From Sanderia malayensis (taxonomy: Eukaryota; Cnidaria; Scyphozoa; Semaeostomeae; Pelagiidae), in the NCBI GenBank assembly GCA_013076295.1, contig RQOL01000120.1, positions 186,001-250,000 of the forward strand: a stretch of 64,000 bases of DNA. The letters are read 5' to 3'. This document shows, in pieces, positions 21,285-31,881 of the stretch (positions within the stretch are counted from its first letter, which is position 1; every line of letters begins with the position of its first letter). A program made the position numbers and the translations under genes. The notes beneath the pieces are model-generated. The model saw only the letters and a program-made list of their open reading frames with translations. It had not been told where the DNA came from and searched no databases.

Positions 21285-21497
21285 GACTTGTATTTAGTTC
21301 AACATGTTTTGTACACCACCGGGCACAGACCAGGAAGCACACCATCTGTGCTTGATCTCGTCTTCACAAAGGAAGAAAATATGATTGAAAGTGTTGTACA
21401 TGTGGCCCCATTAGACAAAAGTGACCATGGTGGTCTTGTGTTTTTATTTACTAGTGAAACATCCATGGATGGAAATGAAATAACTAAAAAAAGTTGA
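21285..21497 (+). pseudogene. LINE endonuclease (EEP) C-terminal fragment
   Basis: GSTPSVLDLVFTKEENMIES and APLDKSDHGGLVF match the end of an apurinic-like endonuclease of non-LTR retrotransposons. The SDH is the conserved catalytic-site motif near the end of that domain. The N-terminal two thirds is missing. This enzyme would nick target DNA for target-primed reverse transcription. Confidence 0.7.
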
Positions 21498-23111
21498 ACT
21501 ACGTGAAAGGGAACTATAATGAAATGTCTAAGGAATTTCTGAAGTAAACTGGCAACAGGAATTTGGAAACAAGTTAGTTGGCATGGTCTTTTCTTAAACA
21601 CTGTAATTAAAATTAAAAAGGGACATTGCCACTAAAGAACCGTATCAACCCAGACAGAAACTGTTATGTATCTCCGGATTGTAGTCTAAGTGTGTCCAAA
21701 TGTCACATGGTCACAAGTAACTTAAAAACCTGAATACACGTAGAATAAAGTAGCAAATTTGCGTGATAAATTACTGGTGCAGAAGAATTGACGAGATTAC
21801 GAAGAAAATCAACTGTGAGGGTTAACAATAGTAAATGCCAATAATCCAACAACATAAACTGGAATATAATGAATAATAAAAATAAGCAGAAGGCTATTAA
21901 ATGTGCCTAGAGTCTGTTTGAGAGTCTATTATATTAGGTTATGTAACATATCAATAAAATTGAGGATAAATATTTCGAAAAAGTAGTTGGTATTGTGAAT
22001 ATTTTGGTGGAATGTGTTCTTACTGATAAAGATAAATGAAGTAAACTCCAAAGAAATAATATTCATAAAAACAGCAAAATCATGATACGTCGGCCAGGAG
22101 TAACTCGAACCTCGGGTAACTAAGGCCCTTTGCATCCCATAGAAAACTTTGCAAGTTTTTTCTAGGGTAAAAAACTCAATATACCTGCGCAGTGCAGGGT
22201 GCAGGGTGCAATAATAATAAAAATGATCACGATCATAATGATGAGCATGATGACGTTGATAGGTTTCCATGTTTCGTTGCTTTAGCTGTTGTTATGTGTG
22301 ATATATTCACATTTTGTGCTATTTGATGGATTTGTTGCTATATTTGATGGGTGATAACAAACACTGACGTTACAATAGCAGAATAGTCTCTCTGCATTTA
22401 TATGAAATGCTTTAACATTGTTCTCTCTTGCTACCGGTGGTTTAGATTGCGCAACGCTTCTGAAAAGGGTGGAATTTTGATTACGGTGCAAATGTCAATG
22501 TTGTGGCTCCACAGGATTTCGATTACTGCCACCACAGTTTCCTTGCTTACGATATGAAAACCTCAGTGATTTGCAACGACAGCGTGCTTTTGAGACAAAA
22601 TTGCTTGCTCGAAAAGCATTTATTTCTGTTCCTATGCTCACCAAACGGCGCTTCATACTTCAAAACACTGCCTTTGACTCGCTACAATAATTACAGTGAA
22701 ATAAAGCAAATTTGGCAGTTTTAAAGACATGGGTCATATTTCCCTAGGTCGTATAGTTGTGCGTCCGCGAGTCCCCAAGTCGTGGGATCCAGCAATTAGA
22801 ACTACCCAGAAATAAAACCACTCAAAGGAAAAAATAAAACTACAAACAAAGAAAATAAAACCACATGCACAAGTAGAACAACAGACTGGACTCAAATTAC
22901 CAACACGGACAGTATGCCCCAAAACCACAAGCACGAAAACCACAGAAAACATAAAAACCACAAAAAATAAAATAAAACGCTAATATATGTTACAGAAACC
23001 TTCATGGTGGAGGAGAAGCATTGATAAGAAAATTGCATAACGCAAGAAAACTTGTGAAAAATTTCAAGGGTAGTTCCAGGTCTCTATAGTTACATACAGG
23101 GAAAACAGAAA

Positions 23112-24402
23112 GTGAATATTTCTGTGGGTCAGTTGAGGAAACCAGATGGTAATATGACTGAGAAGGGCAGGGATACGGCTGGGGTTTTTAAATTTTTAAA
23201 GTCAGTGTTTGTAGAACAAGACAATACAAGAATACCAGAGTTTGAACCGCGAGTAGGAGACAGGGAGGCCATAAATGATATTAATTTTACATTGGCTGAT
23301 GTTACAAATAGGTCTCTCAAACAAAGTCTCTCAAAGTTGAGAAATCGCCTTGGCCAGATAATCTATATCCGTTTGTTTTCAAAGTGTCATGATCAGTTGG
23401 CCCTTGTTCATCATATTCCCTACGTCCATCGACGAGGATAGTCTACCAGAGGAACGGAAGAGAGCCAATGTTACTCCAATTTGCAAGAAAGGCCCAAGAA
23501 GCAGCCCCGGAAATTATTATCATGTGAGCTTGACATCACAAGTGTGCATAATTATGGAATCCTTGTCACGAGGCGATCTGTTGAGACATGTGGAAAATTA
23601 TAACTTGCAGACAGAGCACCAGCACGGTTTCACTAGGAACAAAAATGTTTCAAATTATTAGAAGCCAGCATGATGCGGATGCACTGCAGAACAACTTGGA
23701 CAGTCTAATGGTTACTACGCTTTAACATCAGCAAGTGCAAAAGCGATGCATATTGGATTCCATAGTAGTGACAGAGAAAACACAATGTTAAAACCTGACG
23801 GAAGTGGATACATAGCAGTGCTAGATATATCTGAAGCAGAAAAGGATGTTGGAGTTTGGATTTCCAGGGATGCGAAACCAAGTACACAATGTAGCAAGTG
23901 TGTAACAAAGGCAATAAATGTTCTGAGAAGCATTAGAAGAGCTTTTAATTATTGGGACAAGCAATTGTTCATGATGCTGTATAAGACATACGTGAGGCCT
24001 CACCTGGAGTATTGCGTCCAGGCATGGAGCCCATACTACATCAAGGATATGAAACTAATTGAGTCAGTGCAGCACTGTGCAACCCATTTAGTGCCATTTC
24101 TGAAACATTGTTCATATGAAGAAAGGCTCAGAGCTCTGGAATTGTATTCTATGGAGTCACACAGATTCAGAGGAGATTTGATCGAGACTTTCAAAATGCT
24201 CAAAGGATTCGGGAGAGTTGATAATAGACAGTTTTTCACTCTGACAGAGACCGGTTGTACTAGAGGTCATCCACTCAAGTTGCAAAAGCCACAGGCACGT
24301 CCAGGGGTTAGAAAGCATTTCTTCGATGCAGTAGATCCATGGAACCACCTATCAGAGAAATGCGATCAGCTAGAACCAGAATTCAAAATTGAACTGGATT
24401 AG
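23112..24402 (+). pseudogene. LINE reverse transcriptase, palm deleted
   Basis: The N-terminal RT part has LPEERKRANVTPICKKGPRS and GNYYHVSLTSQVCIIMESL (23400-23661). The C-terminal part (23746-24402) has DVGVWISRDAKPSTQC, YKTYVRPHLEYCVQAWSP and EERLRALELYSMESHRFRGD, the usual CR1-group thumb and tail. The catalytic palm with the YADD box is absent, apparently deleted around 23665-23740, so the element is dead. The end at 24402 fits the normal RT terminus followed by a 3' UTR. Confidence 0.8.
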
Positions 24403-24540
24403 CAGTGGAAGAGAGAAGGACATGGGTATTCAATAGGCTATGCCTAAATCTAACCCATAAGCCTACAAGTAAGTCTGCAGTAAGTGGGCAGTTACATTTA
24501 TTTTGAACATATCAACTCATCAGATAAGATAACCACCCTT

Positions 24541-26519
24541 TTGGGGTGGGGTGGTTATTAATTTTTTAGGCAACTCTAAAGCAAAGTTGAGGGCTAAAAT
24601 CTCACAATATTTAATCAATGTTGAGTGCTGGGATCAGAGTCAGTTGCTGATTGCAAAAAAGTGTAATTTCAGCATTAAACATCATTGAATTGCATAGCCC
24701 TCTGAAATAGCTCTTGTTTTCCCAGAGATTAATTTCGTAATTAATTATGTAGCTACTAATTTAGCACCCGAATAATAATACGAGAACAGAAATAATCAGT
24801 TCTTTTTGTCCCAGGAGAAAGTTTGGTATTCTAATGATGCTCACTCGCCATGTGAAGTTCTGTTGGTTCATGAAGAAATAATATTGAAAACTACTTTGTG
24901 TTTCTTACGAAATCGAATTAATATTCATTAACTTTTAAACAGAGCTTATAGAGCAGAATTGGCAGGCACAGGTGGGAGTGAGACGCCTGTTCCATTGTAA
25001 AGTCAGAAAGACACACGGGAGTCTGCAAGAACATCAATGCAGTCCCTGGACATTATGATCAGATGCATGGGAGATGAGATGTACGAAAAATACGAGAAAC
25101 GGCTTTAGATCAATTTATGACAAGAAAAGAAAATGATTTTCTAGGATTACAGCAATTTGATCTTCATGCATTACTGCGGTTTCACAAATTTTCTCTTCCA
25201 TGAGTATGTGGCTTGGCCAGAGTTGTCAACAAAATGGCAAATGGAAGAAAACAGTACATCATACAGAAACGTTGAAATAAAGTTATTCGGATCAAGACCA
25301 TTTCATCTGTACAGTATGTTCAAGGTGTGTATCAACCTAATGGTATTTTGTCAATAATTCTGTTTAAAACCTACCGAAAACCCATTTCACATCTCTTGTC
25401 AACCCAATCCTTTCCGCTGCACCAACTAAAATGTACCAGCAGATGATATGTGAAACAACTAAAACATTTTGAAATTTTTGAGCCAATAGACTATTGAAAA
25501 AAAAGACGATCCCAAATCCTGCATGAAATAGACAAGTGGTTTTTTCTTAATTCAAAGAATATATGCTGCGGACTTGAAGAAATTATTATCTTATTAAAAA
25601 ATGAAGAACATTTTGAAGACATTAATATAACGAAACAATAAATTGTTTCATTATTTACGTTTGCAAGACAAAAATGTACACAATTCAGTAAAATTTGGGA
25701 AAACGGTAATTCAAGGTACTTGAAACTTTTCGGTATTCAAGTAATACCTCCTATAAAGAATTGTGATTGTAATTCCAGTAGACATAAAAATGCATTATTT
25801 ATTTGTTAACTTTCATTAAATTTTGCACAGGGGAGAAATTCCACATCACGGAAAAAAAGCTTTTCTCCGAGAATTGATGTGACGAGAACCGACACTGTCC
25901 TAGCTGAAACTTCTCAGTTGATCAATGCGATCAAAATATAAATTTTTAGCCGGAAAATTATTCCAAATCAATCTGTGTCAGTTGTTTGAGTGTCATACAC
26001 ATAAAATAAAATAGACTCATTTCGAAATTATAAATACCAGGTGCAAGCAACAGATATGATCAAGTTATGATCAAGGTAGGATATGATCAAGTTATATTTA
26101 AGACAGAATAGCCTCCAATATGGAAGAGGAAGTTTTCAAGGCATTTGACAATGACACTGTTTTTAATTTACAAGAAACTAAGCTCAAGCGTTGCAGCAAA
26201 GAAAAAATATGCAATAAGAATTTCTTAAAAGTTTCTTAAATGGAATCAAATAAAATCACTGAAAACCAACTTTTTAAATAGAAAAGAAGGAAAAAACACA
26301 AGCTGACCATTTTCTTACATTTCATAACTCTTGGTACGTTTCATGTTCTTTTCATGTCTTCACGTCCTATAAACGCTTTCTTATAAAAACCTGCATATTA
26401 GCATTTTATATGCACTCCAGGTTTTGATGGAACTCAGCTAATTTCCAGTATTCCCAGTTACTTCAATCGCCTATTGCATATACATTATTAATCATTTTAG
26501 CAATCACAAGAAAGTGGTT
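24541..26519. other. Non-coding AT-rich stretch
   Basis: I see no supported gene, RNA or repeat. Short ORFs such as 25157-25357 have no recognisable motif. The left end of the MULE element probably lies here but I could not find its terminal repeat. Confidence 0.5.
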
Positions 26520-26777
26520 GTTACGTGTGCGTGTGAAGTTACTTCAGCCATAAAGACAGTCTCAAGAGACACCTGAAAGGAAAATATAATTTACAGATGA
26601 ATGGAAGCGAGAAAGGAACAGCTTGCATATATCCAGAATGCACAAAAATTTTTACCATCACAAGAAGCTCATCGGCCATTTGCAGACAGACCACAAAGTA
26701 CACTTGCAAATATCTGACCAATTGTTCCCTTGCATAAAAGAGTTCGAGCATTGGAAGGAAGTAGAACAGTTAGAAAA
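26520..26777 (+). pseudogene. MULE transposase N-terminal zinc-finger exon
   Basis: Two C2H2-type fingers in slightly different frames: FSHKDSLKRHLKGKYN (end of the first) and CIYPECTKIF with a following H..H segment in the shifted frame, then FEHWKEVEQLEN. In animal MULE transposases such fingers precede a motif like EFxxWKxxEExN-YV. Here that motif is cut: GAAAA at 26773-26777 is followed by the Helitron, and TTATGTTTACTACAGC at 36340 completes Asn-Tyr-Val-Tyr-Tyr-Ser. At least one frameshift (around 26650) lies in the fingers. A splice acceptor-like TTTTAG is near 26500. Confidence 0.62.
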
Positions 26778-26879
26778 CTAGCCAGGCGTGGTCACTTGGC
26801 TCCCTCCCCGGAGCCCATCAAGTAAAAAAAGCTTAATCTGGTTGGTGTGCTTCACACACTGCATTCGCTCCCGCTCATG

Positions 26880-27370
26880 CCCATACATACATACCTACAT
26901 ACATACCTAAATATATACATGAGCCAGGCTCGGTCGCTTCGCTCCCTCCCTGGAGGCAGTTGAGTAAAAATAATCTTAATCTGGTTGGCAGGCTGCATTC
27001 GTTGCCGCTTATGCCCATACATACATACATACATACCTAAATACATACCTACATACCGACATATAAACCTACTATATACCTATTATACAAACATACTATA
27101 CCTACTATACCTATTATACCAGCATACTATACCTACTATACAAACATACTATACCTACTATACCTACTATAAAAACATACTATACCTACTATAAAAACAT
27201 ACTATACCAACTATACCTACTATAAAAACATACTATACCTATTATATCTACTATGAAAACATACTATACATACTATACCTACAATAAAAACATACTATAC
27301 CTACTGTACCTACTACAAAAACATACTATACCTACTAAAAACATACTATACATACTATGCCTACTATACA
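26880..27370. repeat. CATACATACCTA / ACTATACCT microsatellite
   Basis: Imperfect (CATA)n, CATACCTA and ACTATACCT repeats, the same type as 16323-16750 and in the same place relative to the Helitron 3' module. Confidence 0.9.
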
Positions 27371-27530
27371 AATATACAAACACTTGTTGAAAGTTTAAAT
27401 GAGGAAATTCGTGCAAATGGGACCTGAAAAATTCATAACTTTGACTTTGTTTTCATTGGGCCACAAAACAACAACTATTTGAACTTAAAATGCAAAACAA
27501 AGCTATCAGCTGTGTTCTCTATTGTTTCCT

Positions 27531-27788
27531 ATGGCGCGCGATCACCGCCAAAAATAACACATTCAAAGTTATCACTGTCTTTTTACATATTCTCAAAATT
27601 TTAACAAAAAGTTTTGAAACTTGCACTGATTGATGTTGTTGTTTTCTAAAATTTAAAAATGTCCAGAACTTTCATTTCCAAAATTTCAACACTCGTAGAA
27701 GTTACACTTCTAAAATTTCAAGTAAAAAAGTTTCACTCCTAAAATTTCAACAACAACATTATTTTCAGTTTTGCCTCGACCTGGTATC
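27531..27788 (+). repeat. Left terminal inverted repeat of the HECT transposon
   Basis: Complementary to the right arm over most of its length, including the TTACATATTCTCAAAATTTT and ACTGATTGATGTTG segments. Contains several short AAATTTCA-rich repeats. Confidence 0.85.
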
Positions 27789-27828
27789 AATGTCTTATTT
27801 TCATTGCTTATTTTCTTCCATATCAATA

Positions 27829-28240
27829 ATGGCGGAAGAGCAGGAAGAGCCAGCCCCTCCTCGGCCTCTCGAGAATGTGACCAATCTGTTGCTTAACTTA
27901 GTCAGGCGGAAAAGGCGTGATTGTGAAAAATTTAATCTAAATGATGACAACGTTGCTGATTCATTTCACTTCAGGGTTGATTATATAAGACATACGATAC
28001 TAAGATACGGTGCTGTTGCAAACACACCTGCACAGCTGCTGCCTTTGTTGGAAGAGGCAGCTACACTATTATCACGAAATGCAGTCGTTGGTCGTCCGGC
28101 ATCAGGCAGCGTCTGCCAAGTTCTCAACGGAAAGGAGATCACTTGAGTCAACTCATCGGTCTTGGTTTTTCTGTGCCATTGATAAGCGTGTTGGGAATCC
28201 ACGGCACACTTAAACCGATAGGCCCAAGAAATGATGATTA
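27829..28240 (+). pseudogene. Integrase-core transposase, N-terminal exon, frameshifted
   Basis: Starts at the ATG of ATGGCGGAAGAG just inside the left inverted repeat. The protein begins MAEEQEEPAPPRPLENVTNL and reaches SRNAVVGRPASG, where a GRP motif normally leads into a helix-turn-helix (here readable in another frame as LIGLGFSVPLISVLGIHG, 28150-28205). At least one frameshift near 28100 breaks it. The region between this helix and the catalytic core is replaced by the BEL/Pao element. Role: DNA binding by the transposase. The assignment relies on context with the catalytic part at 30845. Confidence 0.55.
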
Positions 28241-28504
28241 GACTGTATAACTAATAAAAATTATAATAATAATTAACATTGATAACACAACAATAAACCA
28301 TTTAACTAAACTACAAATCAATAAAAGGCAACTAAATTACTAAAAAGTTCAAAAGAAGAATTACTTACGAAACTTTGACGAAGGCGATGCTACCGATTTT
28401 CAGAATGAATTTTACCCAGCTAAATTAAAAATACACTGCAAACGATTATATTAATTCTAAAACAATAGTAATTTGACTGTCAGATTAGCGCCTAAATGTC
28501 TAGT

Positions 28505-28590
28505 TTGCATACCCTTGCCAAGAGGTTGTTAGTCAGATTTAAGTCCTTAGTATCAATATACCCTCTTAGCAAGGGCATGCAACATGCGTC
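28505..28590 (-). repeat. Inverted repeat near the start of the BEL LTR
   Basis: GCATACCCTTGCCAAGAGG and CCTCTTAGCAAGGGCATGC form a stem of about 19 bp with two mismatches around a loop of about 45 nt, just inside the TGTTG start of the LTR. Confidence 0.7.
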
Positions 28591-28601
28591 AATGATCTTA
28601 T

Positions 28602-29099
28602 TCAATTCAGCACACACTCCCCTCGACAATTAAGGTCGTCTTGATTGACCTCCTCAATTGTGCTAATTATGGCCTTTGCATTCTTTGCTGCCATCCTTGA
28701 GCTTCTTCTCAACGAAGGTTCAACTGGCTCTCGGTGCTTTTGATGCACTTCTGCTACCAACTTTAAGGGATAAACTTGCTGCACTGCTCTTTCCATTCTT
28801 CTCTTGTTGCCATTGACTATGACTTCCAATGCTACTCCTCCTGCAACTGTATCATCCTTTCCTGTCAATAACTCCAATACTCTTCCCTTCTTCCACATCC
28901 CTCTGTGCACCCCTTTCTTTTCTATCTGCACAATGTCTCCGGGTTTCAATCTGTAATCAGTTCCTTCGGAATTGGATCGTTGCTTGTGAAAGTCTCCTAA
29001 ACCAAGAAGATATTCCTTTTGCCAACGGTCCCAGATGCTGTTGAGCCTTGCTTCAATGTGTTTAAACCGCACTTTGCCATCTTCTTGTTCCTCGAACAT
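28602..29099 (-). pseudogene. BEL/Pao pol C-terminal domain (DUF5641-like)
   Basis: This is the usual C-terminal domain after BEL/Pao integrase. It shows SIWDRWQKEYLLGL, YRLKPGDIVQIEKKG, RGMWKKGRVLELLTGKD and RAVQQVYPLKL, and an end rich in RRSSRMAAKNAK. It is one frame away from the integrase ORF (28997-30694) with about 100 bp of overlap, so a single frameshift around 29050-29100 separates the two. Role in the element is presumed chromatin or DNA interaction of integrase; I cannot assert more. Confidence 0.75.
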
Positions 29100-30694
29100 T
29101 TCATTGGAATATCAGGCATCTGTACCAGTCTGTGTCCAAAGATCAGATGATTTGGTGTCATGCTTTCTTCCTCCAACTCCTCTCCTTGGTAGCACAAAGG
29201 GCGGTTATTAAGAATGGCCTGAACCTTCTTTAAAACAACTTCCATTTCTCTGAAGCGTAGCATGGGCTTACCCAGACATCTTCGTAGAATCCCTTTTGTC
29301 AGCCCCACCATCTTTTCAAACCATCCTCCCCACCAAGGTGCCAACGCCAAATTGAAGTTCCAGGTTATGTAGTTGTTTGCCAGATATGCTTGCACTTCAG
29401 GGTGCTCATACAGCTGATGCAAGTCTACTGCTGTCGCCCTGAATGTGCTGCCGTTGTCACTGATGATGAGGTTTGGCACTCCCCATGCTGCAATGAATCG
29501 TTCTAATGCCAATTTGAAGGTGGAGACAGTCATGTCCTCAACTAGCTCCAAATTCACCGCTCTTGTAGTGGCACATGTGAATAAAGCAAGGTATGACTTA
29601 GAGGTCTTTCCTTTTTCCGCTTTGAGGTAGAGTGGTCCCGCAAAGTCCACTCCAGTGTGCTGGAAAGGCCGTGTTCGGACCACTGTAGTGTCCGGTAATG
29701 GTGCCATGGCTGGGGCCTTTAGATGGCTGCCTGAAAGCAATCTGCATTGTTGACATCCTTTTATTATGGACTTCATCAACTGCCGACCTCTTGGAATCCA
29801 ATACTGAGCTCTGACTTCAGCCAACGTTCTGTTCACTTTTTCATGTCCAATTCTCTGATGACATTCCTGCACAATCAACTCTGTAACCTTGTGCCGTGTG
29901 GGGAGGAGGATTGGGTCTTTCTGGTCAAAGGTCAGACTTGTGTTATTCAACCGACCTCCGCGTCTGATGAAGCCATCCGTGTGCAGATATGCACCCAAGT
30001 CTCTAGCTCTAGCTTCGTATTCTGCATCTCCCTTCATGTCTTTCTGCATGGCCTTGACAATCCACTCTCTAGTCTCTCTTAATTTCTCAATGCTCAGGAC
30101 TTGTGATGTCACTCTACTATCCTTTGCCGTTCTGCAATTGTTAATGAATCGCTTCATTCTGGCAACGCAACCAAGAATTCTTCTGAGGCTACTGAATCTT
30201 CTCAGGTCGATTTCTTCTGTCAGCTTGATACTCCCCTCGTTAACAACTGTGAGTGTGGGGGATCTTTCTTCGATGGTGGCCTCTTCGTCTGGTTGGAAAT
30301 TGGCTGGTTGCTTTCGCCAGTGCTCCTTTTCTCTCTTCAAGAATGTCGGCCCTTCCCACCACAATGGAGAATGCTGCAGTCTGCTTGCAGTCACACCACG
30401 TGTTCCCATGTCACTAGGGTTTATTTCAGTGGGGCAATGATACCATGTCGCTTTAGGAATCGTTTCATGGATCTCTTTCACTCTGTTATTTACGAAGGGT
30501 TTCCATGCTCCATTATTTGCAATCCAATATAGAGCAGTCAAGCTATCGAGCCAAATATTGATCTTGTCTAGCTTCCAACCATCCAAAGTTTTTATCATTG
30601 ATTTCGCCAATCTTGCCCAAGTAACAGCAGATAGAAGTTCCAACCTCGGAATTGTCATCGTCTTCAGTGGAGCTAGTTTGCACTTTGCTGTCAA
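28997..30694 (-). pseudogene. BEL/Pao RNase H and integrase
   Basis: The RNase H part is seen at TIPRLELLSAVTWARLAK with WLDSLTALYWI. Integrase follows: an H2C2 zinc-binding part in ECHQRIGHEKVNRTL and GCQQCRLL, then the catalytic core with GVDFAGPLY (Asp), IISDNGSTF (Asp) and APWWGGWFEKMV (Glu), and NHLIFGHRL near the end. The ORF is intact for about 540 residues then shifts frame before the C-terminal domain. The RT portion and everything upstream are missing. It would have inserted element cDNA into chromosomes. Confidence 0.85.
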
Positions 30695-30844
30695 TAATCT
30701 GCTGGTTATTTCTTACCCAGAAGGAATTCTGTAACAATCTCTGGAGATTTTCACAATAAACAGACAGCCATACACTGTTAAAGGGCCATTGGCACTCTGG
30801 CATATAGATGGAAACCATAAACTAATAAGGTTTAAGTATATCTC

Positions 30845-31400
30845 TTTCTCTTGTTTCCACCTGGTGGAATCGATGGCTATACACGATTGATTGTTTTCCT
30901 TGAATGGAGCTCTAATAATCAAGCTGCAACAGTGTTTGCATCATTTCAGAATGCGATTTGATCTTTTGGTCTTCCATCAACAGTTCGTACAGATAAGGGA
31001 CTGGAGAATACAGAAATTGCACATTATATGCTAAATCATCCAGCCAGAGGCCCTGACAGAGGAAGTCATATTACAGGATGCAGTGTCCATAACCAGCATA
31101 TTGAGCGCCTTTGGCGGGATGTGTTCATTGGTTGTACTCATATGTACTACAATTTGTTTTACAATATGGAAGACAATTTTATTTTAAATGCCACTTCTTT
31201 ACAGCATCTCTTTGCATTACATTTTGTTTACCTGCCAAGAGTAAACCGTTCTTTGGAACAGTTTACAAATGGTTTCAACAACAGCCCATTGTCAACAGAA
31301 TATTTTCAATCACCAATTCAGATGTGGGTGTGAGGTATTTTGGAAGGTAGAGGCACTGATGATGCTGAGCATGATGTACATCTCGAAAATATAACATCAA
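30845..31400 (+). pseudogene. Integrase-core (DDE) transposase, catalytic part
   Basis: Catalytic Asp in GIDGYTRLIVFLEWSS, second Asp in VRTDKGLEN and Glu in [15 protein letters not shown], with 36 residues between the second Asp and the Glu. This is an rve-type core typical of a metazoan transposase family with a GSHITG.SVHNQ.IERLWRD signature. Two in-frame TGA codons occur: 30959-30961 (in AI*SFG, where a Trp is expected) and 31331-31333 (after QMWV). The N-terminal exon is at 27829-28240 and the C-terminal exon at 31514. It would cut and join the transposon ends. Confidence 0.75.
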
Positions 31401-31500
31401 ATATAAAATATTCTAAAACATAACATCAAATATAAAATATTCTGAAATATAACATCAAGAAGGATACATGTAATATAAAATCTTCTGAAATATAATGCCA
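31388..31500. repeat. Short tandem repeat in the transposase gene
   Basis: Three to four imperfect copies of ATATAACATCAAATATAAAA with TATTCTGAA, probably intronic. Confidence 0.7.
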
Positions 31501-31513
31501 TTTCTCAATTCAG

Positions 31514-31726
31514 GTTCGAGATGATGGTGAATTTGGAATAGACTGGGAGGGCCCACCTCCCAATAAAGAATGGGATGGACCTGCTAATGAACAAGTTCAT
31601 GTTCCAGGTATAGTGTTGCCAGATCATTTTCATCACGCAGTGGAAGATATTAATCCACTTGAAAATAGCGATTTCCATGGAGTCGACATTTACATGCGTG
31701 TTCTTGATCGCATTAGCAATTTTTAG
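31514..31726 (+). pseudogene. Integrase-core transposase, C-terminal exon
   Basis: An acceptor-like CTCAATTCAG precedes GTTCGAGATGATGG. The reading is VRDDGEFGIDWEGPPPNKEW, then VPGIVLPDHFHH, NPLENSDFHGVDIYMRVL and a stop at 31724-31726. Acidic, proline-containing tails of this kind with a (G)DIDWEGP-like motif follow the catalytic core in this transposase family. The exon has no lesion of its own. It converges on the HECT gene, whose last exon ends at 31882. Confidence 0.55.
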
Positions 31727-31881
31727 TAAACAATAGGTTTGGGTACAGCCCCCTGGGTTTATGATCACCTTCAACAATGTTTGCCAAAATTGAAAAACGC
31801 CAAATGTGTATTCTGTAGATGTTACGTTTTTGTAAAAAGTCTAATTCTCTATAAAATTCTCCCAATATGTGGATCGAGTTG

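Larger units (their letters stand above)
20785..24540 (+). mobile_element. CR1-like LINE remnant
   Basis: Pieces of a non-LTR retrotransposon lie in order on +: an ORF1 C-terminal piece, the end of the endonuclease, the RT N-terminal part and the RT C-terminal part. The central RT palm is deleted between 23661 and 23746, and unrelated sequence separates the endonuclease and RT pieces. A hairpin-like inverted repeat (AACCACCC...GGGTGGTT, about 24530-24560) lies in the 3' tail region. Confidence 0.75.
28230..30830 (-). mobile_element. BEL/Pao LTR retrotransposon, 5'-truncated
   Basis: Minus-strand pol 3' part (RNase H, integrase, C-terminal domain) followed by a probable 3' LTR beginning TGTTGCATGCCC at about 28590 and running to roughly 28230. 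No 5' LTR, gag, protease or RT palm is present, so the element is truncated on the right near 30720-30830. It lies inside the integrase-core transposase gene of the larger transposon. Confidence 0.75.

Noticed and set aside
22080..22140. tRNA-like B-box (complement reads GGTTCGAGTTACTCC)
   Set aside because: No complete cloverleaf or A box; the stem around the loop does not pair.
25157..25357. 66-codon ORF
   Set aside because: No recognisable domain or homologous repeat; length expected by chance in AT-rich DNA.
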